From Rhizophagus clarus (taxonomy: Eukaryota > Glomeromycota > Glomeromycetes > Glomerales > Glomeraceae), in NCBI GenBank assembly GCA_015698045.1, contig BLAL01000303.1, positions 248,001-312,000 on the forward strand: a DNA stretch of 64,000 nt, read 5' to 3'. Below, piece by piece: positions 12,354 through 25,154 of the stretch. Position 1 is the first letter of the stretch. Each line of letters starts with the position of its first letter. Below the pieces are notes generated by a model. It was not told the DNA's origin. It saw only the letters and a program-made list of their open reading frames with translations, and made no database searches. The translations under genes were made by a program, and so were the position numbers.

Positions 12354-14379
12354 ATGTCAGAAATAAATGGTTCAGTTCAAAAATCACGAAAACGTTTTAT
12401 TGGAAAAGCAGCTGCGAAAAAAAAGCAAGAGGAGGCTCAAGTGGCGAGTACTGAAGATAGCAAATCTATTATTTCTATAGGTATTATCAGGAATTTGGCA
12501 TTTTTTTTTTTTTTTATGTTGCTATCCTTATTTAACTATAAATCCTCATTAATATAAAAATTTATTTCGGTTATATAGAGGATTCACCAGTAAAACTTAA
12601 ATCTTCAAATCGGACAGTAAATCAGATTCCTTTCGAAATATTAAATGATTCTTTGTTAAATAAAGCGATCGAACAGGTTAAAATTTAATCCCTTCGTATT
12701 TGTATGATTTTGTAATGTTTTTAATAATTGTCTAGGAATGGATCATTTTAGCTTCCATCAAACTATAATTTTGAAATCCACAAAACAGTATGGCATATTA
12801 AACGTTCTGGGGCTACCAAAGGTTTGATAAATTAAAATTTTTATTATTGAAGTATTAGGAATATTAGTTATTAATCTTTACAGTTTTTATTATATTTATG
12901 GAATTAGTTGCATTACAATTCCCAGAAGGCCTTTTGATGTTTGCATGTATTATTTCAGACATATTAGAGAGTTTTTGTAATGTTGAAACACTCATAATGG
13001 GAGATGTCACATATGGAGCTTGTTGCATAGATGATTATACTGCCAAAGCTTTAGAATGTGATTTTATGGTACATTATGGACATAGTTGTTTAGGTTAATA
13101 ATTTTATCTAAGTGATAAAGTTTCTTTTAGAATTTAGCTAATTAATTAGGAATTAAAATTATCAGTTCCTGTGAACGTTACAACTATTAGGACAATATAT
13201 GTCTTTGTAGATATTAGTATTGATACGGATCATTTTATGAATACCGTAAAACTAAATTTTGAGGATGGTAAAAAATTGGCCATTGTTGGAACTATTCAAT
13301 TTGTTGCTGCTATTCAGGTAAGTTCAATAACACAAATTTTACAATAAAAAGGTATGAGAGTAATTAATTTTTTTTTTTTTAAAAAAAAAAAAAAAATCCT
13401 AAATAAGGCAGCAAAAAAACATTTGGAAAATGATTATTCTTTATTTGTACCACAATCAAAACCTTTATCTCCTGGAGAAATACTAGGCTGCACATCACCA
13501 AAATTAGGCGAACAAGATGCTATAATGTAAGTCATCATCTAATAAACTTGTCTAATTGATTCATCTAATTAACTCTCTCCTTAAATTGATTTAGTTATCT
13601 CGGTGACGGCCGATTTCATTTAGAATCTATAATGATTGCTAATCCAGACATACCCGCATTTCGGTAATTGTTCTAATGATTTATTAAAAAGAAATAAACG
13701 TCGAAAACAGCCGAAAAATACCAAGTTCTATATAAAAATAGTGACTTAACTAACTCACTTGTACTTTGTACTTTAGTTATGATCCATATTCCAAGAAATT
13801 TACAAGAGAACGTTATGACCATGCGGAAATGCATTCCTTAAGAAAACACGCAATTGATTTGGCCAAAAAAGCCAAAAAATTTGGGATAATCTTAGGAACT
13901 TTGGGTAGGCAAGGAAGTCCCAAAGTGTTAGAGGTATTTATAAATGTAACTAATGATATGTTATCATCAAAGATGAAGTTTTCATGTTTCATAATTGGGA
14001 AATTACAGTATCTTGAGGAAAAGATGAAATCTCGTGGCCTAGATTATATTTGCATATTATTATCTGAGATATTTCCTGATAAATTGGAACAATTTCAAGA
14101 TATTGACGCGTAAGCTTTTTGTTTGTTTTTAAATTTTTTATATTTTTTTCAATTTTGATTTTTTATTCTACTTTAATTTATAGATGGATTCAAATAGCAT
14201 GTCCACGCTTATCAATAGATTGGGGTTACGCATTTCCAAAGCCACTATTAACGCCATATGAAGCATCAGTTGTGTTAGACGCAATTGATTGGCAATCCAT
14301 CTATCCAATGGATTTTTATGCTAATGATAGTTTAGGACCCTGGACACCTAATCACGGGAAAGGGAAGATTAAACGATAA
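12354..14379 (+). CDS. DPH1: Diphthamide biosynthesis protein 1, ten exons
   Basis: Ten exons (12354-12480, 12579-12676, 12752-12821, 12908-13093, 13166-13317, 13408-13526, 13595-13663, 13777-13933, 14009-14109, 14184-14379) give 424 residues with consistent phases. The chain shows [10 protein letters not shown], then [18 protein letters not shown] and YGHSCL, then [10 protein letters not shown] and [24 protein letters not shown], which are hallmarks of Dph1. The family is a radical-SAM-like [4Fe-4S] enzyme. The cysteine in GACCID, one near GEILGCTSP and the one in ACPRLS are the likely cluster ligands. With Dph2 it moves the 3-amino-3-carboxypropyl group from S-adenosylmethionine to a histidine of elongation factor 2 in the cytosol. 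It is convergent with SAM50, with 90 bp between stop codons. Confidence 0.93.
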
Positions 14380-14469
14380 CAACTAGAATATGCCATTTTC
14401 AACTTGAACAAATATATAATATATTTATTGATACGCGGTTCTTTTTTATATAAAAATTAAATAATTCGT

Positions 14470-16639
14470 TCACCAAAAATTAAACCCTAACCCCAGTTGT
14501 AAACCTTTTTTTAACTTGTCAGTATTCGTTGCTATTAATGGCAAACAGAAATTCACTTCTAATCTTAGGATACTACTTCTGTACACAACTCCTACGCCGG
14601 CTGATACACTAGGTGTTTTTGCAAGATTATTGAGACTAACAGCAAGTCGTTGAGCTAAAATGGTCGAAGATGATTGAAATCTCATATTTACGATAAAAGA
14701 AAACATGAAATAGATTATAAAATACTTACATGTATTTATTCGTACCAAATTTCCTCCGTTTACGAAAAAATGTCCTTTAACTGGATATCTGCTCAATTTA
14801 GGCAATGGAGTGAAAAGACTTACGCCTGCTGCAATGTAAGCATCACCTCCAAGTGAATCCTCTAAATTCCGTGATAAAAGTTACTACAATAATAAATCAA
14901 GTAAAAAAACACTTCGAGTTATAAAAATATACATACTTTTTTCTTCCCTCGGACCTATTCCATTCAATCTAAATCCTCTCACTGATTGTGCACCACCAAG
15001 GAAAAATCTATCACAGATTTGTGATTGCCGAGTTTTGAATGGATATAGTAATCCGTTCCTTAGTGACGCGCTAAAGATCTAATTAACACAATTTTTGGAA
15101 TTAATCATTCAAAATTAAATAAAAATAGAAATTAAATACATCAATAAACTTAAAACTTACAAAACCTTTACCAAGAGGAAAGTTGATTTGGCTCTCAAAT
15201 TCATTCTTAACAAAATAAACGTCTCCATTAAATCCCGCGAATTCCTATATAATTTTTAATTATATTTTAGCTTATTCTCATATACTTTGCGAACAATGAA
15301 CAAAATGCTTTATAAACCTGAAATAATTTAATGTAATAACCGCGCGAAGGCAACATTATATCATCACGCATATCCCGCACTAAAGTATGTGCCACGGACG
15401 ATTTTAAGGAATGTCCTGCCGATTCCCGTATACTACATTCATAAATATAAAATATCGATTAAATCATATTAAAAGCAAATGTATAAAGAAATTTCTTAAA
15501 AACATAATTTGCCTTAATGTTGCATCTTTAGCAATATTACAAATTTGCCTCCATGATGTTCCATAAGTTAATTCGTGAAATCCTAATTTGGAAAGAACCT
15601 ATTAACAAAAAAAATTATTTTTAAATTATTCAAATCTAATCTAAGAATGAAATCTCTTATATAACGTACTCTCCATCTTAACGCAATTCCCTGTAATATT
15701 TCATCATGGGAGCTAAAACTTTGATTATTTTTTGTCAACCTATATGCCGAAATGTCTACCTTGGAATCTGGATTCCCATTAATCGGTTTTGCTAAACAAA
15801 ACTAGAGAATATGTAAATCACAATTTTTGTAATTGAAATTATATTAATCCTGACAAAAGTATATACCTCAAATACATATGAAGTCTGTGTTCCAGCTGAT
15901 ATATAGGTTTCCAATGTTTCTGCGCCACCAAAAACATTTCGAATATTTAAGGAAATATTCTAATGAATCAAAATAAGCAATAAATTATACGACACATTTG
16001 CTTCTTCTTACGTTAATACTTAAGAATAACATACCGCACTTCCTGCGTCATTGCCAATTTCAGTCCCGGTCTTTATCCAAAATCTACTTTTTTCTTCTGT
16101 GGATAGAATGACATCGATAGCTCCAGGCTGTGCAAGTGGGTCACTACTATTATCAAGCAATACATCGACATGCTTAAAAATATCGAGACGATTTAATTTG
16201 TCTGCAGTTATGCGAACTTCATCAATGATCGAACTCAACGTGCGAGCTTGTAACGCAGAATAAACCACTGACTCAAATAGAGATTGACGCGTCTTTTGTG
16301 TACCAAGAATTTGAAAAGAATGTATATAAAATGGACAGTCTTTTGTATCAAAAACCTAAAAAATAAATTAGTATATAAAAATGAGTTGGCGAACGTATAG
16401 AGCATGTATAAGTCCTGTTATACGCTCAGAATGATACCAATTCATTTAATTTTATCGCTGCTTCTTCGTATTCTTTGTATTTCTTAGCCTGAGCTTCAAA
16501 ATTGTTACTCATGAATTCTTCGGCTTCTACATTTTGGTGAGCCCTGAGTGGAAACTGCAAAAGAATGTAATTGTAAGAACTACTAATTTATCGAAAAATT
16601 TCAAAATTTCTTATAAATTTTCACCTCTTCATTATCCAT
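14470..16639 (-). CDS. SAM50: Mitochondrial outer-membrane insertase Sam50/Tob55, 11 exons
   Basis: In transcript order the exons are 16625-16639, 16438-16554, 16035-16355, 15867-15959, 15670-15801, 15513-15598, 15318-15432, 15161-15244, 14937-15078, 14726-14861 and 14470-14680, giving 483 residues, the normal Sam50 size. After an acidic N-terminus comes one POTRA-like unit (about residues 60-150: DEVRITADKLNRLDIFKHVDV), then the Omp85 beta-barrel. The barrel holds the conserved FLGGAQSVRGFR motif of the lid loop (VRGF/Y) and GGDAYIAAGVSLFTPLP. The chain ends in an aromatic residue (GFNFW), as barrel proteins do. It inserts beta-barrel proteins into the mitochondrial outer membrane. The intron between 15513 and 15432 reads as GC-AG, supported by phase and by the ESAGHSLKSS join. 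The donor after 14726 is the least sure. Confidence 0.92.
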
Positions 16640-17353
16640 TCTTAACAAGAAGGTAAACTACTGATGCAAAATTGTGAATCGATCAGACATATCTTGAAAA
16701 TTTCTGTTGAAGCATGTGACTGTTATGTGACCTTAATTCCTGCAAATTTTTCTCCCACTTGTTTTTTGGCTGGCATTACAAGATACATTGCTTTTTCTGG
16801 TCTTTCATGTGAGGTCAGAGTTCCAATAATCTAGTTTTTATTATAACTTTACATTATAGCACTGCGTCATGACTGAAATGAATTAGTCCAGAAATTCTTA
16901 AGTCGGGCTCAGCTCATCGGTTTTTGGTCCGGTTCGTTTGGTTTACATGTAGTTTTGAACTATATAAAAAAGTCGAATTATAATAAGTCAATTAAAACAC
17001 GGTGATGTATACTAGAAACTACATACACCGCTCTCTTTTATTAAAATTTAAAATTAACAAATTTATCTAGATATATTAATAATTTTAATATCAAACTTGA
17101 TAATATGCGTATACACTGTATTTGCTATAATCTTTACTTTATAAAACGATCGGTAAAAATATATAATATTTCGATTTAAACTTAGCCTGATACTTTAACT
17201 TTTTTAAAAATCTATTCATCTGTGGAATTTAAAACATTGTTATCGATTTCAAAATGTTCAACTTGATACATTAATGCAATATTACAATTAAACAAAACGA
17301 AATAAAATATTCAAATATTAAAACGTATGTATTATACTATCGTATGAATTATA
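16640..17353. other. Intergenic region, SAM50 promoter and PDS5 3' flank
   Basis: It lies between two minus-strand genes. The 300 bp nearest SAM50 are richer in GC and contain a 17-codon open frame (16723-16776). The rest is AT-rich with no gene seen. Confidence 0.45.
16723..16776 (-). other. Possible upstream open reading frame of SAM50
   Basis: ATG followed by 16 codons and a stop (MPAKKQVGEKFAGIKVT) ends about 84 nt before the SAM50 start codon. If the SAM50 transcript begins upstream of 16776 this would be a uORF. It could equally be chance. No transcript evidence is available. Confidence 0.25.
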
Positions 17354-20300
17354 CTATGTCGTTAATTTTCGTCCCGAACGTCGTATCTATAAAATAAACT
17401 GATTAGAGTAAGTTGTAAAAGATACAAATAATAAAAGTAAATACCTTTGGTTCAATATCCATTTCATCATATTCTGAATCATCGCGACCTTGTTCACTTT
17501 GATTTACATTGGAAGATTCAGCATCTTTCATTTCTATATCGCTTGCTTCAGAAACATCATTAGATTTCTCTGAATCGTCATCACTGCTAGTTGAAATAAC
17601 TGCCATTGATTTTATATTAGATTTGGCAGCTCTAGGTACTGATCTATATAAATAAAAATAAAGAAATTGATCTAAATTGAATCTTATACGTATTAATAAT
17701 AATGAAATATGATGTATTACTTTCGAGTGGAGATAGGTGGAGCTCCTTGAGTATCAGCATTAATTTTACGTTTCTTTTTAGGAGCTTGACTTGGGGCCTT
17801 TCGCCCTTTTCTAATTGTTTTCGACTATAAAGTATAAATTAGAATGCTATATTGACTAATCTCGATATAGTAAAGATGTAATTTAAGTTCAAATAACCTT
17901 ATCGCTTTTACTGTGTGCGGAGGCATGTCTCTTCTCTAATATTTTTAAAAACTCACTGGGAATATAGCTTCTTTTCATAATCTAAAAAATTTTCATTAGC
18001 TTAATTAAAATTGTTCTCGTAAAAGTAAACCTTTTTTATACAAATACAAACCTCTGATATAACCTCTGGGTTTGGTAGGTTTTTAAATAAGTCCTCGGGG
18101 AGTTTGACATGCCCAGGAAATGCAGGTAAAGTCCAAGAGCAAGATTTACACTTAATACGGATAAGGTATTCAGTCAAATCACTCAAAATGTATAAATTCT
18201 AAATGAATTCATGATTTAAAAATTATAAGTATCTACACTATATATTATTATATGCATATTGATGTCTTATTTTTCAAATATGTTAGTGCATATGTATAAC
18301 CTCGCTTTGATCCAAAGTCTGCGCATCACGAACTTGTTTCAATCGACCAGTTATATATAACAAGAAAGATACATTTTCGGCATTTGCAATTGTATCCAAG
18401 AAGAAGTCAATATATCTGTAAAAGGTATATATATATTTGTTATCCATTTATACTAAATTAAACTAAATTAAAATTAGAAGCAAAATAATAACAACTCACA
18501 CAACAAATTCATTGAGAGTATCTGGTTCACGGGAAAAATCAGGATGATGAGAGAGAAGATGAATAAGTCGAACCAAAGACATTTCAAAATGCATTGATTT
18601 GTCGCCTATTGTAGATTAATGTAATAAAACTTTGATATGATATAATAAAGGAAGTTAAGAATAAAAAATGGAGTACTTACGAATTGCCTTTGATGCAAGA
18701 GAATGCCTTATCAGGAAAACTTTGACCTAATACGACAAGATTATAATATATTAAGTAATACGTTATTTGGTTTGAATTATTTTAAATATTAATATATTAC
18801 CATTTCACGAATTGTCTCATCCGGGTCATGCGCAATTAAAAAGAATATGGATAAAAATCGTGTGTTAAGATGATATCCACCACAATATTTTATCAGTCGT
18901 GAAGCGAACGAAAAACGAACATGATAGCATTGATCCTAAATAATTGTATAAAAATACTATTAGATACTTTATATCAAAATACTTAATCTAAAATTTGAGA
19001 AAGACACCTGTATCATTAATGCTAGCTCTTGGAATTCTGCGACGGAAATCATTGAATCATAAATCTTCTTCCTTGCAAGTTTCAATACAGATTGTACAGC
19101 AACTAACCGTAAACGACTCTGAAATGACGGTCTTATAAAATTAAATAATAGTCAATCAAATTGATTATTACCACGAACATCTCTAAAAATATGCTAAGAA
19201 TTAAACAAACCAAATATTTACTTTGTGGATTTATCAGAAATAAGCTCACCACCACCTCTTATTAGTGTCCAAAGCAACTTAAAAACGGGCTTTGCTAAAT
19301 CTAGTGCACTTTCTGTTTCTGCTATAGCAAGCAACCGGTTCACGAGAACTTTCAAACCCAATACCTATTACAATAATGTTTACACGTTGTGACGATTATT
19401 TAGATGATGAATTTAAATGATGATTATAACCAAATACCTTTGCTTTACATTCGTCATCAAGCTCGTCATCGTCAACCCATTGGGTTTTATCTCCAGGAGT
19501 TGCCTATTTTAATAAAACATAAAACAACAAAAAGTTTATTACTATCTTATATTATAAACAGAAGTAAGGTTTGTCATTCCGTTAATATAAACATAATGTA
19601 AACCTTATTCCGATTTTTCATGATTAATTCTTTGACTATGAAGTTCGTAATTGTATCACTTTTTTGCTCATATATTGTGGGCATATAAAGTACACACTGA
19701 CTGAGCGCAGAAAGATACGACACAATGTTTGGAGAAGTCACCGTAAGATTAGGGATAATTTTCTGAAAATTACAGAAAACCAATTAATAAAAAACATAGT
19801 TGATGTATATAATAATAAATAATCAATAGTAAATGATATTAGTCAATAAGAAACTTGTATCTACATTAAATAAATCGCTACATAATTGTTGTTTCTGTCG
19901 AATGTGAGTCAAAATTATGGCTGCAAATTTAGCCTGGCGTGGAGAACCGTTTAGTGCAAATTGCGTATAACGCTGTATAGTTTCGCTGCACAATGCGAAT
20001 TTTGTTAATTGCAAATATTATAATTGATAAAAATGGATTAAAATTAAGTGGAATTAATAACCTATCCTGAGATGCCTCATCGGGAAATGCTTTTGCCAGT
20101 TTAGAAAGTGCCTCTAGGCTATCTTCAACTAGAACGAGATGTGATAAAATCAGTAAAAATATTGCATATTATGTTATAAATAATATTATACCTATCATCG
20201 CGCTTTCATCTTCTTCCTTAAGAAGAGCAGTTAGCTTTTCAAAATGTGATCGAAATATAGCGGGAAATCGAGAAGATATATCCTATTGATTGTAATGAAT

Positions 20301-23300
20301 TATGTTTATATTAATCCTCATCAACAAAATAATCTAACACAAGCCATCTTCAAATTACCTTAAACAATTCATGAGCTATGATTGAGTGGTCATTTTGCTG
20401 TTCACCGTCAACAGACTTAATTTTGTTCATAAGCAAAGGAACCAAGTCCCTATTAATTGTTGTTAAACTAACACGTCGTATTAAGATCGAAAATGTTTCG
20501 AGTGATGACGCGGCTATTTGTTCAATGTGTTTAATCGCATCTTTCTATAAATAAATGATCATGAATTTAACTTGTTAGAAATCCAAAGAATTTTCTTAAA
20601 AAAAATAAACATATTTACGGCTGATTTTCGAACAGTTTTATAATCTGATTGTGGGTTCATACAATCTCTGATTAGCCTATGAACGCGAATATCTTGAAGC
20701 TTTGCAAATGCCGACAAATGATTTTTCGATTTTTCTGAATCAGGAAGTTTGCCTATTGTTGTTTAAACGTAAATTTTTTTGAACAAACTTAAATAGTTAT
20801 ATATTAAATTTATTATGAAAATTCATGCTTTAATTATAAGAGTTTCTAGAAATATGATTAGAAAACTGACCCGAAATACGTTCAATGACTTGATTCAAAA
20901 TATTTGAGAGTTTTTCGCAATCTTCATTATTAGAGTCATCCTTAATAAATTATAGATTATAGATAATCAATATTTAGAAAATTAAATTGTTAATAATAAC
21001 AACAACAAATATAAAATAAATTATACATTGTATTTTTCGCAAAGCTTCAGAAATGTCTCCATGTCGTTAATTGCTCTAAATATTACGTAAATCAAAAGTT
21101 AAATTAATTAAGAAAGAAATTCATATAAATATATGCAAAAAACATACTCTCTTTGCCTCTGGAATAAAGAGAAGAATCCTTTCTTAGCTTTTGAATCAAG
21201 TGATCCAAAGACAACAATAATTCGGTCCATACGTGCCGAATCTCCATTGCTGGATGTCAATATCTCCTCGTGCATTGCCTTTTCGACGCAAACACTGAGA
21301 AGTTAAAGAAATGCTTAGTTAGTTAAATAATAAGAAATAACGAAAAAAAAAAAAAAAATATTTACTTAATTTCGTTATCTTTTATGTAAAGAATATTTAG
21401 TATTTCTGAGGGAATCCACCCAAATTTTTCATTTGCGTTCTCATCATGGTCTACACTATTAAAAACAAATAAATTTCAGATATCTTAAATTTCTAAATTA
21501 CGTTGTTATAAAGTACTACATACATTTCATTGTAAGCCATATTATATAATCGCGCTAAAGCTTTAATTGCCTCCTGTCTAACTCCGTGCTACATAAAATT
21601 TGATTAAAATGCTATATATATTTAAAAGACAATAAAAAAACATCAAACTTACTTTACGATCACGGCAACGTTTGGCTAATTCGATAAATAATTCTTTTCC
21701 CACAAGTTTGGAAGCACACTCATATTCTAACTGCCCAAAAACTTTACATACAGCAATTCTAACTTTATCATCAGGGTCCGATATTTTGGGAATTATTGCC
21801 TCTAATATGTTGATAAAATGTCAAATATTAATACGATCACTAATTTAATTAAGTAGGAGCATAGAAAATCATTATATTTCATACCATTTATCTGTTTGGC
21901 CAGTTCGTGATGATTAATATAAAGAGGCAAACAATACTCTATCCAAGCACATCGGACGTCCGGTATTTTGTCATTTCGTCTTTATGCCGAAGAAATTTTA
22001 AATTTGATCAGGGCTGAGATTAAATAATAATATAAAAAAGAACCAGAAAATCTAACCTAAGTAGCCACATCTTCCAAACATTGTCATAACGACTTGCTAA
22101 AGTGGAATTTTTCTCGGAAAACATTTCTCCAAGAACTTGCGTGGCAAGTAGACGTAAAGGTGTGTCGTCCAACTAAAATAATATATTATTAGGACCTACA
22201 TATCCATATTAAACTTTTTATGCACTTAAAATACAAACTTTCAATTCCTCTTCTAATTGAGGTATAACGTTTAACAATAAACCCGGCGCAGTCCTATTTA
22301 ACTCTTTAATAAGATCATGAGCTGTTTTGAAATCATTTAGCTCTTCTGCTGACGTTCCATTTTTACCGGCTGCAACGATAACATCTGTAAAATACTGTAC
22401 GTAACAACTCATTATTACTAAATTTACATAGAAGTATAGGAGAATATCATGAAGGTTTCCTACTTGGCAAACATATCGTTGCAACTTGTCTGTTGCATGC
22501 TTGCAAACTTCGCTAGCTAATTTATAGGCTGCCGGATTTTCATCCTAGATAAACTCACAAAAATATCAATTAAAATATAAAATAATAACTGAAAATAGTG
22601 AAGATACAAATAAATAAATACTTTTCGCTTTTTTAAAAATTGTGCAAGTATTATATCGATCACATCTTGAGGTAGTCCATTACTTTCATTAATTAATTGT
22701 TCAAGAATGTCTATCATGTGTGATTGAACAATATTCGACATATCTGACCTACATTAGACATATAATAAGATGAAAAGAATGTATGAAAATGTTAAACAGA
22801 TGTAAAAAATAATCAACTGACCTAATGATATCAAAAAAGTCTCTAAATAATTCAGTCAAAAGTTCTTCATAATTTTGAAGATCCAATATTAATAATACTA
22901 TTTTAACTCTTGCTAAATTTTCAAGCAAATGGAAATATAAATCAAAATAAGGTCCATCCTTATTGGCAATATTCTGCAATTGACGAACAAAAAATACAAA
23001 AATATCCTACGATAAAAAACAATGGAGTTAAATAAATTTGATATAAATAAACGCGAAAAACAATCACCGCACTTAGCTAAGATTATATTTTTGCTTTACT
23101 TTGAGTTCATGGACTGTATACGGTGCATCTGGTGCGTAAAGTCTTAGCAAATCCGATACACAACAAGCTACATAAGCCCTTACTCCCCAATCCTTGTGGC
23201 CTATTAAATTTGCGTTAATTAAGTCGCGAGTCACGCCTTTTAAAGAATCTAGGTCAACCTGATCTTGATCCATAACGGAAACTTCTCCAAATAAATTCTG

Positions 23301-23476
23301 AATAAAATTTTAATTAAAAACAGTTTTACGAAATGAAAACTCGCTAAGCCAAAATTGCTAGATACCTTCAGTCTTTTTAATAGTTCCGCAGTGGAAATTG
23401 GTTTCTGTGACGAGACGAGTTTTTGTTTGAACTGAAGTCGGGCTGGGCGCGAAGTCGTTCCCTTACCTGTAGCCAT
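17354..23476 (-). CDS. PDS5: Sister chromatid cohesion protein Pds5, many exons
   Basis: The first exon (23366-23476) gives MATGKGTTSRPARLQFKQKL. It is followed by roughly thirty short exons down to 17354-17396. Recognisable parts in order are KGVTRDLINANLIGHKDWGVRAYVACCVSDLLRLYAPDAPY, then NIVQSHMIDILEQLINES, then APGLLLNVIPQLEEELK, matching the HEAT-repeat solenoid that opens Pds5/BimD/Spo76. The C-terminal part is basic and acidic by turns (KKKRKIN, then Ser/Asp/Glu-rich), as expected for a nuclear protein with a disordered tail. Pds5 binds the cohesin ring and controls loading, release and acetylation with Wapl and Eco1. Exon ends inside the gene were not all fixed, and the final exon (KIRRSGRKLTT) is a best guess. 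Confidence 0.88.
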
Positions 23477-23713
23477 TTCGAAAGCTATTTTCTAGAAATA
23501 AATATTTTACTTTGTTACTTCAACTATAAGTTGTTACGCGAACAAACACGTATTGCTCCAACGTTGAGCTATTATGTACAGTATCAAGTATAAACTTGCA
23601 ACTTTAACATCTTTATATAACTACCAAATAAAGGGTGCTGATTGGCAATCTACAGATATATAAAACGTGACCAAAATATAATGATGATCTAGATAAAAAA
23701 AATTCTCTCGACG
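23477..23713. promoter_or_regulatory. Divergent promoter region, PDS5 and uS8m
   Basis: Only 237 bp separate the start codons of the PDS5 gene (-) and the mitochondrial uS8 gene (+), so both promoters must lie here. No specific box could be named. Confidence 0.5.
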
Positions 23714-24175
23714 ATGGTGATAGTTCACGATATTTGTGCACGCGTTCAAAACGGCTTTAGGGCCCGTTTACAATGTATTGCTGTTCCAGACACAAAAATG
23801 AATCTTGCGATTTCCATGATCCTTTATCGGCAGGGTTTTATTTCTTCCGTACAACGTGGTAATCACCTTGAACCAGACAAAAAAGTTGTCAAAACTCAAC
23901 CACACAATATTGCGAGTCGAAGGTTATGGCTTGACCTTAAATATCGAGACAATAAACCAGTTTTACAAAAGATGTCTTGCGTCAGTAAGGGTTCAAAAAG
24001 AGTATATATGAATGTTGAAGAGCTTAAAAATTTGACCACTGGAAAAAGGGCTAAATTTATTTCACCATTACAGCTCGGTGAAATTGCTATCATTGGGACA
24101 TCTCGCGGTGTCTTAGAAATTAAAGAAGCTATTGAGCAAAATCATGGCGGAGAAGTACTCTGTAGGGCTATCTAA
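23714..24175 (+). CDS. MRPS8: Mitochondrial small-subunit ribosomal protein uS8m, single exon
   Basis: An intronless gene of 153 residues. It shows the bacterial-type S8 plan: DICARVQNGFRARL at the N-terminus (compare D-x-L-T-R-I-R-N in bacteria), a central basic part, and the C-terminal signature region GTSRGVLEIKEAIEQNHGGEVLC that binds 16S-type rRNA. It is probably targeted to mitochondria without a long cleavable presequence, as for yeast Mrps8. It is the only intronless housekeeping gene in the left half of the window. The cytosolic uS8 paralogue is unlikely because the C-terminal motif follows the bacterial form. Confidence 0.85.
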   Translation: MVIVHDICARVQNGFRARLQCIAVPDTKMNLAISMILYRQGFISSVQRGNHLEPDKKVVKTQPHNIASRRLWLDLKYRDNKPVLQKMSCVSKGSKRVYMNVEELKNLTTGKRAKFISPLQLGEIAIIGTSRGVLEIKEAIEQNHGGEVLCRAI

Positions 24176-25154
24176 TTTATCGTATTTGTTTATTTATTTA
24201 TTTTTTTTTAAACAATAATTATCAAAAATTCATCGACAACCATAAAATCGCGATAAACGAAAAGAGAGCATTATAAGTTATAAGCTATCATTAAATTCAA
24301 TTCGATTGGTTCTTATATTGCAAATATATTTTATTATTATTATTATTGGAATATTGGAGTAAAAACAACAAAATAAAAATTCCCTGATATTACGCCTTTA
24401 TGTAACTTCCCATGTATAGATAGGTAGCAATATCTTAATAGGTCCATCCTAACTTTCGTAATCTGTATATATAATGTCTTAAAATTAAAACTATTGATAG
24501 TTTTATATAAATAGTAATAATTTACTTACTGTCATGGATAAAAAGAAATCTTATTTTAAAAAATCAAAGAATTTAGAATTTACAAAAATTCTAAAAATAA
24601 AATAAAAAAAAAAGATTATTGATTATGTTATAGTTAACCTTTAATTGCTATGAATAAAATTAATCTTTGCAGGAAAATTTACCTAATTTTACTTATTAAT
24701 TTATATGTATTCTAAGATTATTAAATAATAATAATATTATAAACATTTAGAGTACAGTAAAATTTTATATATTTTATTATTTATTAATGCTATCATTTAA
24801 TAAGACGAATCTAATCAATTAAGATAATTATTAATAAAAAATTATTTACAATAACTAAAAATTATCTTCTTTTTATGATTATTAGATGCCAAAATATTAA
24901 GATTAATTTATATCCTTACAGCTACCGCTTACGATCTTGGAATAAATATTTTTTGTATTTATTTCAAATTTATAGTCTTATTTCAAATCTTAATATATTC
25001 TCTTAGATTTATAAAGTCATGCAAAGAATAATTCTTGCTTATTTACAAGGAATGTGGAAATTTAAATATATATATATATATTTTTTTTTTTTTGAATTTG
25101 CAACTTCTGTGTACTTTATTAAAGTCTGATATTAGCTTATTACCCTTATTATAA
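24176..25154. other. Convergent intergenic region
   Basis: About 980 bp of very AT-rich DNA between the uS8m gene (+) and the PHD protein gene (-). It has ATT and TA simple repeats and no gene or clear element. Confidence 0.45.
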
